Positions 1 to 11,019 of a DNA stretch of 64,000 nt are shown one piece after another (positions within the stretch are counted from its first letter, which is position 1; each line of letters starts with the position of its first letter). The translations under genes were made by a program, and so were the position numbers. This stretch comes from Chlorella sorokiniana (lineage: Eukaryota; Chlorophyta; Trebouxiophyceae; Chlorellales; Chlorellaceae), in assembly GCA_025917655.1 (NCBI GenBank), contig CP084614.1, positions 124,001-188,000 on the forward strand. Direction: 5' to 3'. The notes beneath the pieces are model-generated. The model saw nothing but the letters and a program-made list of their open reading frames with translations, made no database searches and was not told the DNA's origin.

Positions 1-1082
1 CCATCAATCCGCCCTGGGGCTCACACCCCGCCGCCGCCGCTTCCTGGTGCAGAATTTCCGTGCTCCTCTCAACACTGGCACCTAAAAGTTTGCCTCTTCT
101 CAATTATGATCGAATATGATGCGAAAGTTTGGGCCAGGAGGCGGCCATGGACACAGCAGCCGTGAGCATCAAGGAAAGGAGTTCTCTTCTAAGCCTGTCT
201 ACGGGAGACGACCGCTCACCTTTCTCTGCTGTTTTTCCATTACCCGCTGCCTGCTTGAATCATCAGGCGCTAAACGACAACCCGTTCAATGAACTGAATC
301 ACAAGCTGGGCCCCTGCATCTGCCTGGCACAGCCAGGAGCTGGATTGCTAAACCACTCGGAGCCGGCCTCCAGCTGGCGACTCCTGGCGGCCCGCTGGCA
401 ATGTGTCCACATGGGTGGACGGCATTATGCGGTAAATGCATATTCATTGTCCGCACACCTCGCATCATCTTCTGCGGGTCCACAGGACACGAACAAGGCC
501 GATGGCAAGCGACGGTGCGGCGCATTCCCACACCTGCCCCTCCTCAACCACACAGATTACATCCAAGCAGCGATCCACATATTGTATTGACCGCTGCACC
601 GTGCAGGTTGTCAGCCAGTGGAGTGGGCGGGGCCCGGCAAGAGCGGCTTCTCCTACCTGCTGCACAAGCCCGCTGCAAAGAGCGAGAGCTACGCCGATGC
701 ACGTGAGCACAATGCGCCGGCTGGCCGAGAGGAGTTCCCCTTGGCAGCTGTGGCGCCGCTGCTACCTGCCAGCTGCCGTTCCACCGCGAGCGTCTGTCTC
801 TCCCGTTGCAGGGCACGCGCGCAATGAGCAGCAGGAGCAGCCGCATGCCAGCAGCAGCGACAGAGACCGTACGGGGACCTGGAACGGGCCCGCGCCGCGC
901 GGCTACGTGTCTGAGCCGATGCACGTGGGTGCCTTGTTGGCGTGCCTGAACACCTCTGGCCTGCCGCCGCTCCGCTGCCCGCTGCTTCATGACGAGACAG
1001 CCCCAGCCAGCAAAGACAAGGATTCCAATCTATCAAAGAACTCTGTGCACAAGAGCTCGGCTGGTTCCCTTGTGTGCCGCAG
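1..1082. other. Upstream region without a confidently defined gene
   Basis: No conserved domain is recognisable here. Open frames overlap on both strands, as expected for GC-rich DNA. A stretch near 620-710 ends at a good GTGAGC donor and could be an exon (it reads GPGKSGFSYLLHKPAAKSES). Another possible exon near 811-929 follows a good acceptor. Either could be a 5' exon of the aldo/keto reductase that follows, or part of an unrelated gene. I could not join them in one frame, so they are not called. Confidence 0.4.
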
Positions 1083-4000
1083 GCTCAAGACGAGTCGGCC
1101 GCGGCCGCCAGCAAGCCTGTGAACGACCCGCCGCACGTGCTGCTGCCCGGCGCCACGCGCATGCCGCTCATCGGGCTGGGCACCTACAAGCTGGAGAGCC
1201 CGGAGGCGGTGCGGAAGGCGCTGGAGGGTGAGCTGGGGGTTGGGGGGCTGGGGGTGGGTAACGCCCTGACCTGTGTGTTGTTGTTTCTTGTGTTTTGGGT
1301 TGTTGAGAAACACTACAGCGCAGCCCGTACGGCTCGGCACTCCGGCCTTCTGCCATTGGTATTTTCAGCCAATTTTTTCCACATTGGCGGGCTCTCACAC
1401 GCTGCTATCCCCGGCCCAGCCCCTCTGCCCAACATCCACGCTGCATGCGTTGTGCCTGAGCCCGCCCGTGTCCAACCCCCAGAGCTGAACCGCAGCTTTG
1501 CTTCTGCCTCCATCCTGTGTGCAGTGGGGTACCGCCACATTGACTGCGCCTCGGTGTACGGAAATGAGGAGGTGGTGGGGCAGGGGCTGGCCGACTTCAT
1601 TGGCCAGGTGCGCTCCTACCCTCCATCCTGTGGGGAACCAGTCAGTGGGCCGGGCAGGGCCTCAGGGCTTGTACAAGGGCCCCACTCGGCTGGGGGGTAC
1701 CCTGCTGGCGGTGCACACTGGGCCGCAGTCCCTGCTGGTGGGGTGACGTGGCTTGGGCCACCGCTGGTGGGCTGTTTGTTGGAGGGCTCCATCAAGCCGC
1801 CCGGGGAGCACAGGGGAGCAGAGGGGCTGTGACAGCCTCGCCGCCTCGCCCCTGCAGCCCACCCTCTCGTTCATCCATCTTGCACCATTCATGCTCTGCT
1901 TTGCGCTTGTTCCTTGTGCTGCAGGGTCGCCGCGACGAGCTGTTCATCACCTCAAAGGTCTGGAACGACGCTCACCGCCCAGCAGACGTCAGGTGCGGCG
2001 CTGGAAGCGGCGGCGGCAGCAGTGGCTGTTGGGGGCGTGGTGGTGTCTGTTGGCCTGTGTGAGTGTGCACTCGGGGTTGGTTGGGCAGCGCGACGAGCAA
2101 GCTGCTGTCCAGCAGGCTCGGGCGGTTGGAGGCGGCGCGGGCGGCTGAGAACTGCTGCCTGCTCAGCTGTCTCCTCCCCCCCCGCCCACGGTCTAGCCCC
2201 TGTCTGCAGCCCTGCTGCTTGTTCCCCGCTCTCCGCCCTTTTCCCTGACCATCCTCTAGCCTGCAGCATTACTTAATCGTACTGCCGTACTGCTGTACCG
2301 CCGTCCCGCAGGAAGTCGGTGGAGCGGTCGATCGCTGCGCTGGGCTGCTCCCGCCTCGACCTCTGCTTGGTGCACTGGCCGGAAGCTTGGCTGCCAGGCA
2401 CTCAGGAACCCGACACAAGTGTGACCCTGCAGCAGACGTGGTGAGGCAGGGGGCCAGCAGGGGGGGGCGGTGAGGCAGGGGGCGGTGAGGCAGGGGGTGG
2501 AAGCAGACGTGGTGAGGCAAGGGGAGTGGCGGGGGGCTTGTGAGGCATGGGGAGTGGCAGCGGATGTGGTGAAGCAGGGGTGAGGCAGGGCGGGCCGTAT
2601 GGTGGGGTTGATATGGGGCCGCGTGGCGCGGCGGTGGCGGCAGCGCGCAGCGGAGCTGCCGTCCTTGCAGCCAAGGGCGGGAGCTGTGCGTGTGCTGTCA
2701 GTGGGAACCCCTCCCCTGTGAGGAGGCAGGCACATCCTTAGGCAGGCACAACAGCCGCATGAAAAGAACATGCAAGTCACCTGCCTTGTGTACCACTGAA
2801 TCAATGCCCACCACCCTCCTCGCTCGATCGCAGGCAGGCGATGGAGGCGCTGGTGGACGACGGCCTGGCCCGCCACATCGGCGTGTCCAACTTCTCCCTG
2901 CGCCAGGTCAGCGCGGCTTCCCGGCAGCTTCCTCGCATCCCCGAGCCGCACCCTGCAGCCTGCTCACGTTGGCCCAGGGCTCCATGTGCCTTGCGGCCGT
3001 TTGCAGGAGCTGCTCTGCTGCCGGCCTGCTGCAAGAGGCGCTGGCCTGGCCTTTCGGAGGCATGCGTTGGCTACTTGCATGAACCGCTTGCCTTTGACCG
3101 CCCATCTCCCTGTCCTGCTGTCAAAATGAACTGGGAGTTTTTCAACCTTTTCTGTTACAACCCCCCTGGCTCGCCGCAGATCGAGGAGCTGCTGGGCTGG
3201 GCCCGCATCAAGCCGGTGGTGAACCAGGTGGAGCTGCACCCGCTGCTGGCCCAGCGCAAGCTGGTGGGCGTGTGCCTGCGCAAGGTGCGCCCGCCGGTGC
3301 CGCTCTTGGTGCTGCGATCTGGGCGGCACCACTCTGGTTGTTGCGATCTGGGCGGTGCCACTCTTCTTGCTGCATCTGGCCGGGTGTATGCCGGGGTGCA
3401 TGCGGTGGGCACACGCCTGTGCAAGTCAGTGCCGCTGCTCACTCAGCGGCCGTGGCGGCGCTTGTGGCCAACATCGTTGCCTGCTGTAGGGCATGCTGTA
3501 AGGCGGCGCTCCCACTTCTGCTTTTCCCACCTTCCCGCTCACCCACGTACTCCCACCCACCCCGCCTGCCGCCGCCCATGCCGTGCAGGGCGTGCACAGC
3601 GTGGCCTTCTCCCCGCTGGGCCACCGCAAGGACAACGAGCTGATGACTCACCCCGCGGTGCAGCAGGTGGCCGCGGAGACGGGCGCTCCCCCGCCGCGGT
3701 GCTGCTCAAGTGGAACGTGCAGCGCGGCGTGGCGGTCATCCCCAAGGCCGGCAGCGAGCCCCACCTGCGGGAGAACATCGAGGGGCTGTTCAGCTGGCGG
3801 CTGACGTGGGACCAGAAGGTGTGTTCCCCATTCTCGTTTTTTGAAGTTTGTTTTTGGGGGAGAAAGGGGGCTTGTTGTAGTTGAGGGCGTGGCTGCCCCC
3901 TTGACCCGGGGTATCCCCCCACCGCCCCCCCACCCCCCACCCAACACCTCACCCGCACGATCGCCTACCCGCCCCCACCCCACCCCCAGGCCAAGTTGGA

Positions 4001-4096
4001 CGCCATCGACTGCGGCAAGCGCTTTGTGGACAACGAGTGGCACACGTGGGACGACGCAGAGGAGGGCGGCGCCGCCAAGCCCAGCCTCGTGCTGTG
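1083..4096 (+). CDS. Aldo/keto reductase (AKR superfamily), 9 visible exons
   Basis: NADPH-dependent reductase of aldehydes or ketones, probably cytosolic. Exons read as 1083-1227, 1525-1607, 1925-1992, 2312-2440, 2834-2906, 3180-3283, 3589-3818 and 3990-4096. All use GT-AG introns and the last ends in TGA. The AKR landmarks appear in order: LIGLGTYKLE, HIDCASVYGNE (catalytic Asp and Tyr), FITSKVW (catalytic Lys), LVHWPEAW (active-site His), IGVSNFS, VNQVELHP and IPKAGSEPHLREN (cofactor binding). The whole tetrad is therefore present. The true start is not resolved. Residues before LLPGATRM run back to an acceptor at 1081-1082, so an upstream exon with the ATG is likely. In exon 3589-3818 the frame shifts by one base between VAAETG and SPAAVLLKW. 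One missing C restores the family sequence, which points to a sequencing indel rather than decay. Family assignment is secure; the substrate cannot be read. Confidence 0.9.
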
Positions 4097-4799
4097 ACCG
4101 CGCTGTGGGACCAGCCCCTGCCGCCCCCACCCCAACCTCGTGGCTGCCCTGCTGACTGTCCTCTGCCAACCTGACTTGTGATCACATTCACTTGTTTGTA
4201 AGCGAGCAGTTGATGCATTTCGAAGTCAGGCAGTTTTTTTGTAGAGCCTCCGCCAGGGTGTGCTTTGCCTCAAAGCACCTCGCTTGCTCTGCCACTGTGG
4301 CGCCGCTCCCATGGCCTCGCCCGCGGCAGCGCCGACAGGCTTGCCGGGCTGCATGCACCGCGTGGCGGTGCAGCCTGGCCCCCTCACAGCCCTCGCTGAG
4401 GTTCTGCCAGCCGGCCGCCAGCTCATCAGGTCAGGGCAAGCCGAGACCCGTGTTGTGGAGTTGAAGGCGTGGGCGTGGCGCACCACCACAGGCACCATGC
4501 CGCAGAGGCAAGGGGCGGATGTGGTGCCGGTGTTAACCAGGGAGGCGGCGCTCACAGAGGGTAGGCGGAGGTGCCTGCGGCGTGGTACAACACACAGTGC
4601 AGCAGTCTTCAAAAAAATGTGCCTGCTCTGTGCATGGCTGCAACTTGCTAGACAGAACGTATCGTGTGCCATTGCCCCCCGCCACCACAGCATGCCCAGC
4701 AGGTGTGAAACGCACCAGGAAGAACTGCGTTACCTGTTTTTCACAACCTTCATAGCTCCTTTACGGCTGTCTCCACGCGTGGAGCCCCGAGCTCCGCTC
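4097..4799. other. AKR-RAD51B intergenic spacer
   Basis: This holds the 3' UTR of the reductase, with a TGTAA signal at 4197-4201, and the 5' region of the next gene. No conserved reading frame or RNA gene was seen. Long open frames here have no family resemblance. Confidence 0.5.
4197..4201 (+). terminator. Poly(A) signal TGTAA of the aldo/keto reductase
   Basis: TGTAA lies about 100 bases after the stop codon. In chlorophyte nuclear genes this pentamer is the usual polyadenylation signal. The same motif recurs after several other genes in this window. Confidence 0.6.
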
Positions 4800-7397
4800 A
4801 TGGTGAGGTTTGTTCTGATCGCGGCTCGCTGTGACGGCGGCCGGTTGCTCTCGGCGCATGCTGCAAGTCCAAGTTCATGTAATGTTTCGTCCGGCACGCA
4901 GGCCACCCGCCAGCTGCAGCGCATGGGCCTGCCGATGCCGCTGGCGGCGCGCCTGCAGGAACGGAACGTGACCACCGCGGCCGCGCTCTACGGACGCACT
5001 TTGTTGGACCTGGTCGAGCTGCTGGACCTGCCCTACGACACCGTGCAGTACATCCTGCGGGAGGTGGCGGTGCGCATCGTACCGCCACCTCAGACGGTGC
5101 GCTGTGCGGTGCAGCCAACATGCACCGCAGAAACTGTGCTCTTACTCTGCGCCCTTCTTCTCACAGCGGAGCAGGCTGGCGTGGAATTGAAAATATTTTC
5201 TGCGGAGTAACTAATGACACAACACGTTGTCCGCGCTTGCAGGCGCTGGCGATGCTGCAGGCGGCGGCGGGCCGCCCGCTGCACCTGCGCACCTCGCTGC
5301 CGCCGCTCGACGACGCGCTCTTCGGGCGGCATCCCCGCCGGCAGCGTGACTGAGGTGTGCGGCAGGGGCTGGCCTGATCGCGCTACCGGCTGCCGTGCCT
5401 GTGTGTGCTGCTTGGGCATTTTCAGGCGCAGCATCCGCAGATTGCTTGCTGTCAGCCCCTGCAGTGGCAAGCACATCCCGTGCTTGCGTTGAGGCACCCC
5501 GGCTTTGGCTTGCGTGTGCTGCAACACCTACATTCTCCGCACACGCAGGTGGTGGGGCCCGCAGGCCTGGGCAAGACGCAGCTGTGCCTGCAGCTGGCGG
5601 TGATGGGCTGCCTGGAGCGGGAGGCGGAGGGTGGCGCCGTCGCCTTCATCGACACCGAAAAGAAATTCAGCGCCCGGCGGTGAGCCCGGTCAGCTTCTTT
5701 GATAGCGGTTTGCTCATTACTAGCCGTTCCGCTGGCTCGTTAACCGGCTCGCGCAGGGGGTTGCCAGCAGTGCTGCCTGCAGGCAGCGCCTGCGCACACG
5801 CCCTCCGCGCTGGCTGCGCAGCATGCCTCGGGACGCTGGTGGGGAGGCTGCAAGGGCTGGAGCCTTTCGCTTTGGGCCTCGTTCACCCACCTGGCATGGG
5901 CGTGGACAAGGCTTTGCATGCCCCTAGATAATCAAGGGGACCTCATCAACGCCGCCCAGCTGTCCCTCCCGCAGGCTGGGCCAGATTGCGGCGCAGCGCT
6001 TCCCCGACGCATACCCCTCTGAGGAGGCTCTGGCCGGGATGGCGAGCCGCGTGCTGGTCTTCAACCCCGCTCTTCCCAAGAGCTGCTGCACACGCTGCAG
6101 GTGACGAGTGGGGTGGGGGGTGCATCGAGCGGTGGCTGGTGGACGCCAACACGCGGCGTGCAGGTGTCAGCGGGTGGGTGCACTGAGGGGTGACGGGTGA
6201 CGGGTGGGAGGCAACACGCGGCGCCTCAGACCGCTGTCGTGCTTTTGCCTGTCGCCGGCGCCGCCTTCACGAAACAGACGCTGGAGCCGACCATCATCGA
6301 GCGGCGGGTGCGCCTGGTGGTGCTGGACAGCGTGGCGGCGCTGGCCCGCGCCGACTTTGCGCCAGGCAGCCTGCCGGAGCGGCAGCGCATGCTGGGGCAG
6401 CAGGTGGGTGGTTGGCGGGGTGGGGCGGGGGTGGAGGTGCATCTGTGAGCTGATGCTGTGCTGATGCCGGAGGACTGTCGGTCACACGAGTCGGTAACCA
6501 GCAGCACACTCGAGATGCGTGGCTAGGGCTGCCCTGCCGCTCTCCCGCATTCGGGATGGTCCACCAGCCCATTGGCTGTGGCTTCTCGAAGACCTGCGGA
6601 TTGCTGTCCACTCAGAAAAATCGCGTCATGCTTCGACTGCTGTTGTGAGCGCCATTTCCGGCCCTCTGCCGCTGCCGCAGGCATCCCGCTTGAAGTACCT
6701 GGCAGAGACCTTCAGCATCCCGGTGCTGGTCACCAACCAGGTGACGACGCGCATTGGCGGCGGCGGCGGCGGCGGGGGCACCTGACGGCGGCGCTGGGCA
6801 CGCTGTGGGCCCACGCCGTCAACACGCGCCTCGTGCTGGAGCTGGCGCAGGGTGGGGGCCCTGGGGGTGCTGCGGCTCGAGCTGGGTGGGGTGGGGGTGT
6901 TCCGCTTCCACTGCCTCACTGCCAACAAGCTGGCAAAGGCCGTGGAATCGCGCCCAGCCTGCCAACCTGCGCCTGACCTGTGCTGCTGCTCCAAAGGCTG
7001 TGGGCTGCCGCCCAGCCCGTCGACTTGCGCCTGCCAGGATGCTGCTGCTCCCGCCCGCTGCCCGGCTCCGGCTCCAGCCCGCTGCCCAGGCAGACAGCCT
7101 AGCGTTGCCCAACAACAGAATACGCTGTGCGCCCTCCCACACTCTCCGCCCCTGATCAATAGATGCGAAATCAACTCAAAGCTCCTCTCCGCTCCCGCAG
7201 GCACCCGCTTCCTGCGCATCGCCAAGTCGCCGGCGGCGGCGGCCAGCGGCTTCGCCTATCACGTCACGGCGGCGGGGCTGGAGGTGCTGCCGGGCGTGGA
7301 GGTGCCGCCGGAGCTGCTGCAGGCGGGCAGCGTGGCTCATGAGGCCATTGCCAACGAGCAGGCGTACGAGCAGCAGGCCCCAGGCTTCTTGCTCTGA
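4800..7397 (+). CDS. RAD51B: RAD51B-type RecA/RAD51 paralogue
   Basis: DNA-dependent ATPase of the RAD51 paralogue family, which in other eukaryotes acts in homologous recombination as part of a paralogue complex. Exons: 4800-4802 (ATG only), 4902-5096, 5243-5354, 5549-5679, 5975-6100, 6278-6403, 6681-6851 and 7201-7397. The N-terminal helical domain starts MATRQLQRMGLP, matching the short RAD51B N-terminus. Walker A is GPAGLGKT (exon 5549), followed by AFIDTEKKFSARR. Walker B is LVVLDSVA (exon 6278). The RAD51B-like stretch LKYLAETFSIPVLVTNQVTT is at 6690-6750, then LWAHAVNTRLVLE and FLRIAKSPAA. One-base frame slips occur in exons 5243, 5975 and 6681 (near ALFG-GIPAGS, LPK-ELLHTL and the Gly run before LTAALG). 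Each is repaired by one base in a homopolymer-like context. The start is chosen because ATG is directly followed by a donor and joins in phase. RAD51B rather than RAD51C/XRCC is inferred from the NQVTT and C-terminal motifs. Confidence 0.85.
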
Positions 7398-7499
7398 TGG
7401 AACATGCACGACTGACTGTGCCGGACGGACAGGCCAACGTCTCTGCTTTGGCAGTGAGCAGCCCGGAGCGAGGCAGGCTCGATAATCACGCCGTGAGGT

Positions 7500-7504
7500 T
7501 GTAA
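7500..7504 (+). terminator. Poly(A) signal TGTAA of RAD51B
   Basis: TGTAA occurs about 100 bases after the RAD51B stop, in a position like that of the aldo/keto reductase signal. Confidence 0.55.
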
Positions 7505-7882
7505 CCCACCACATCAAAGCTGTGTCACGCTTTTAAGGTGCGTGCTCTTAATAGGGCAAAGAGAAATGAGAAGGCATCCAACCCTATACGTGTGTGCGGC
7601 AGGGTGCCTGGCGGCGTCTCATCGCATCAGAAAAACATGCATAACAAGGCGCAAATCAAATAACGAAACAAATCGCCTGAGGGCCGAAAATAGGAGAACT
7701 TGCTGCTGGGCGTGACATGCTGCGCGCCGCCCAGCAGCAGGGCGCGCGGCCCTAAAATCATCTGTTACACGCGTGTCTGCAAGCGAGCATTGATGGCAGC
7801 GGGTCTTCATCGAACCTACTCCCTTCAGCTGCCCAGCGATTTGCAGCCGAGCGGCCCCCTGCAGCAGTCAGCTTTCGTAGCC

Positions 7883-8851
7883 ATGGACAGCTTCAAGGCA
7901 CACTGCGAGCAGGGCACCGGTGAGTGCCTGCTGCGGCTGAAGCCATGCAAGGCTCCCGCGCCGGTAAACCCGGCGTCTTCCGTGGCGCTGGCGTCGTGTT
8001 GGGCCTGCACATATCTTGGTTATGGTCTTGGCAGTGTTTGGGGATCATGGCAGCTACCGCGCCCTTCCTGCCGCCTTCGCCGGCAACCAAACGCTCCTCT
8101 CTCCCACTTTGCTCGCTTGCAGTCGTCCTTGAGACTGCCAAGCCAGACCCGCGCTTCCCAGCCACCAACCAAAGCAAGGTGGGTCGCATACGGTGGGACA
8201 AGGCTGAGGGAGCGACTGGCGGCGGCGGTGCAGGCAGCGACAAGGGATGTTGCCTGCTGTTTCTTCCCCTTTCCAGTGCAAGCATGCTCCCGACAGATCT
8301 GTGCAGCACCTTTGTCTCCTGATTTGTGATTCGTGAATTAGTTACAACACAAGCCAGCCACCCTCGCTCCCAGCCGACTTGTGTCTTGTGTTTACTCGTT
8401 GACGTCTGTCTGCAGGCCTGCTATGTGTGGTACAACGAGCTGTACAAGTGCTACGCACAGAAGGGCAAGGAGGACGAGCAGTGCGCCAAGATCAAGAAGG
8501 ATGTGCGGTGCGTTGGCAGCCGCGCTGCCCGTGAACCGCTGCCTGGGGGCCCTGCGTGCTGGTCGATCGTTCGCGCAAGGTGCATCTTGGTGCTGCCTGC
8601 CGCTCCTTACCTCTTGCCCGTTACCTTTGGCCATGCACCTGCAGCTCCATCTGCCCCGATGAGTGGGTGGCAAACTGGGAGGAGCACCGCGAGAATGGCA
8701 CCTGGTGCGCAGTGGAGCCATCACGCCGCTGCTTGGCCTGAGGGCAGAATCTGCTGCAAACTCGCTTGGGTGCTCGATGCTGCCTGCTCCTGCCTTGTCC
8801 AACTGTGCGCTCCCTCTGCTGCCGCCCTGTCACAGGTGGGGCAAGTACTGA
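7883..8851 (+). CDS. COX6B: Cytochrome c oxidase subunit VIb (COX6B/COX12 family)
   Basis: Small twin-Cys subunit on the intermembrane-space face of respiratory complex IV, which in the family is imported and oxidised by the MIA40 route. Exons 7883-7919, 8123-8178, 8416-8507, 8645-8704 and 8836-8851 splice in one frame to about 86 residues, the usual family size. The paired motifs are exact: CYVWYNELYKC (CX9C), then C-AKIKKDVRSI-C (CX10C). ETAKPDPRFPATNQSK lies upstream and PDEWVANWEEHRENGTW downstream, matching the family's RFP-TNQ and W-E-R-NGT signatures. The start is the ATG directly before DSFKAHCEQGT. No presequence is expected and none is seen. This is one of the few genes here with no indel. 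It converges on the neighbouring minus-strand gene, with the two 3' ends close together. Confidence 0.93.
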
Positions 8852-9180
8852 GCGGCTAGCGGCCCGCGGACGCATGCGGCTGGGAGCGTAGATCAGCGCC
8901 CGCTGCCTGCCTGCGCCGCCTCTGCGTCATCACCGTTCCTCGCCCTCCACCTCTGCTGGGCTCCCAGTTTGGGGCCCTCGCACGCTTCCTGCTCCGCACT
9001 GCCTCCCTATCCCCCTGCTCCCGCCCCCACTGCTTGGCGCTGCTGACTTGCGGCGCCCTTGAAGGATGCCCCATAAGCGCGGCGCCGCCCCTCGTGCCCA
9101 CGCCTCAGCGCTGCTGCTGAACGGTATAACCACAGCACTTGCGGAGCACTCCCCCTATTCCGTTCCCCCTCTCCCCACTG

Positions 9181-9185
9181 TGTAA
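9181..9185 (+). terminator. Poly(A) signal TGTAA of COX6B
   Basis: TGTAA lies about 330 bases after the COX6B stop and only about 30 bases from the opposing signal of the minus-strand gene. Confidence 0.5.
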
Positions 9186-9215
9186 TTTAAAAGAATTATG
9201 GCTCATCCCTGCTGC

Positions 9216-9220
9216 TTACA
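9216..9220 (-). terminator. Poly(A) signal TGTAA of the ShKT-Kunitz gene (minus strand)
   Basis: The plus strand reads TTACA, which is TGTAA on the minus strand, about 110 bases after the stop of the minus-strand gene. Confidence 0.5.
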
Positions 9221-9327
9221 GAATGCAGACGGCCATCGGCAGCCGACTGGTTTGCGGCCAGCATGGGGTTCAGGCAGTCACGGCTTCACCAGCTGCAGCG
9301 GTGCTGTCAACTGACTCCCGGCGCCCC

Positions 9328-10421
9328 TCAAGGGCCGGAGAAGCAGAAGCGCTCCGAGGCGGCCTGGCAGACCTCGAAGCCGTCGAAGCGGTTGTCGTTG
9401 CCCTGCCGCAGGCCAACGGGCGACGGGGAGGGCGCTGCGTGTCAGGCGCAAAGCGAGCGGCACAGCACGGGGTGCAGTCTGGCTAGGCAGCAACCCCTGC
9501 TCCTGCTGCTGCTGTCAGCAAGCTCGCAGCTTGCTGGCGGGCTCAGCCCCGGCTGGGGCCCACCTGGCAGCCGCCGTACAAGAAGGGGCGGCACGTGGCC
9601 GCCTCGTTGTCCCAGAACCAGGCAGGCATGGCGGAGCGGCAGGGGCCCGTCTTGGCCGGCTGGGTGCAGAAGGAAGAGTTGGTGGGGCCCTGCACAATGC
9701 GTGTGTGTGTGTGTGTTGGGGGCAGCAGGATTAGCAGCGCTTCTGCTCCCATGCATTAGCTCGCAGCCGAGGGGCTGAAGGCGCCCGCATGCCACACAGG
9801 CTGGAGCCCAGCCTTTGGCAGCCAGCCAAACGAGGGCGCACCTCAGTGGCCGGCGGCACGCTCCGCACGCTGTCGGCCCCCGGCCCCTCGGCTGCTGCGC
9901 CCGCTGGGGCCTCGGCGGCGGGCGGCTGCGGCAGGCTGCACAGGTTGCAGGTGCGGCGGCAGAAGCCGCCATCAACCATCCAGCTCTCGGAGCACTGCGC
10001 GAGGCAAATGGTGTGTGTGGTGGGGAATGGAGGGGTGTGTAGGCCCCCTTGCGTGAGTGGCAGCATGCCCCCAGGAGTGTTCGAGCCACTTCAAGTACCC
10101 CTAAGACTGCATGCTCACCTTGCCCCAGCCCTTCTGCTGCTCGCAGGTGAACCCTTCGGGGGTGGGCCTGTCGAAGCAGGGGCGGGCGGCGCCGGTGCGG
10201 GTGGCGGGGCCGTGGCTTGCTGAAGGAGAGCTCGCCGTGCCGGCACTCCCGTGCCAGATTGCCCTGTATGTTTGTAACCAGAGATAGTTAGTGATCAGCA
10301 AGGCCAGCAGGTCTCAAGCCAGCGAGGGCTCACCTAGAACCAGGGCCACCGCCGGCGTCAGAGCGGCAGCTGCCGCCAGCAACAGCATGCAGATGGGCAA
10401 TGCTCCAAGCCCGCGCGCCAT
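9328..10421 (-). CDS. Secreted ShKT plus Kunitz (BPTI-type) domain protein
   Basis: Predicted secreted protein combining two small disulphide domains. Minus-strand exons: 10421-10334, 10263-10119, 9994-9842, 9689-9564 and 9402-9328. Exon 1 encodes a clear signal peptide (MARGLGALPICMLLLAAAAA). Exons 2-3 hold an ShKT-like unit: FTCEQQKGWGK joined to CSESWMVDGGFCRRTCNLC. A Pro/Ala linker follows, then a Kunitz domain: FCTQPAKTGPCRSAMPAWF, the aromatic core, RPFLYGGCQ and GNDNRFDGFEVCQAA. The position equivalent to the BPTI P1 residue is Arg (TGPCRS), so trypsin-like protease inhibition is plausible. The last two cysteines are seven residues apart instead of the usual three, so the C-terminal disulphide is atypical. 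The frame between exons 1 and 2 does not join cleanly, so one boundary or one base is uncertain. Kunitz and ShKT families are well defined; their fusion in an alga is the odd part. Confidence 0.8.
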
Positions 10422-11019
10422 ACTCAAATACCTCCAAGAATCCAAGTGAGCAATAAAACGGGCAACGGGGCTGTGCGAACGAGACCGAGGACGCTGAACG
10501 CGGGGGCGCGAAACAGCTGGGCGGGCTTAAATGCCGCAGCAGTGTTCAGAAAGTGTTGCTTTTGGACTCCCAGGTGAATGACGGTTTGCTCTGTCTCCTC
10601 TTTCCCCTATAATGCCACAAATGGGCGCACTTGTACAGCAAAGATTGCAGCTGCGATGAAGGGCCAGAGAGGGCTTCTTGGGGCTGCCAATACTATATGA
10701 AAACGGTAGGTGCTTGAAACCTCTCGGAAGCGATCCATAGAGATCACGGCGCCATGGTGAACCCTTGCAAATGCCCAACATCCACGGGGGCGGGGGTGCC
10801 GCATCAGGAGCCTGCCCAGCTTGCACCCTGTGCTGAGCACATCCAGCACCATGGAAATCCTCCAGGCACAGCAATTATGGTTGATGTGTCAGAAAGAAAG
10901 GCAGGGCAGCCCTTCGCCTGTCAGTAAAAGGTCGGCCCATGTGGCAGAGCTACGGCAGAGCGGCGGCGGCGGGTGACATGCACTGTTGCCGTTGCAGCGC
11001 CTGCACGGCTATTTATCAA
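10422..11019. other. Divergent spacer between the ShKT-Kunitz gene and the carboxypeptidase
   Basis: The two flanking genes point away from each other, so this stretch should carry both promoters. No TATA box or known operator stands out and no conserved coding is seen. Confidence 0.45.

Noticed and set aside
620-930. 5' exons of the aldo/keto reductase
   Set aside because: Plausible donors and acceptors exist, but I could not join the pieces in phase or match them to the family N-terminus.
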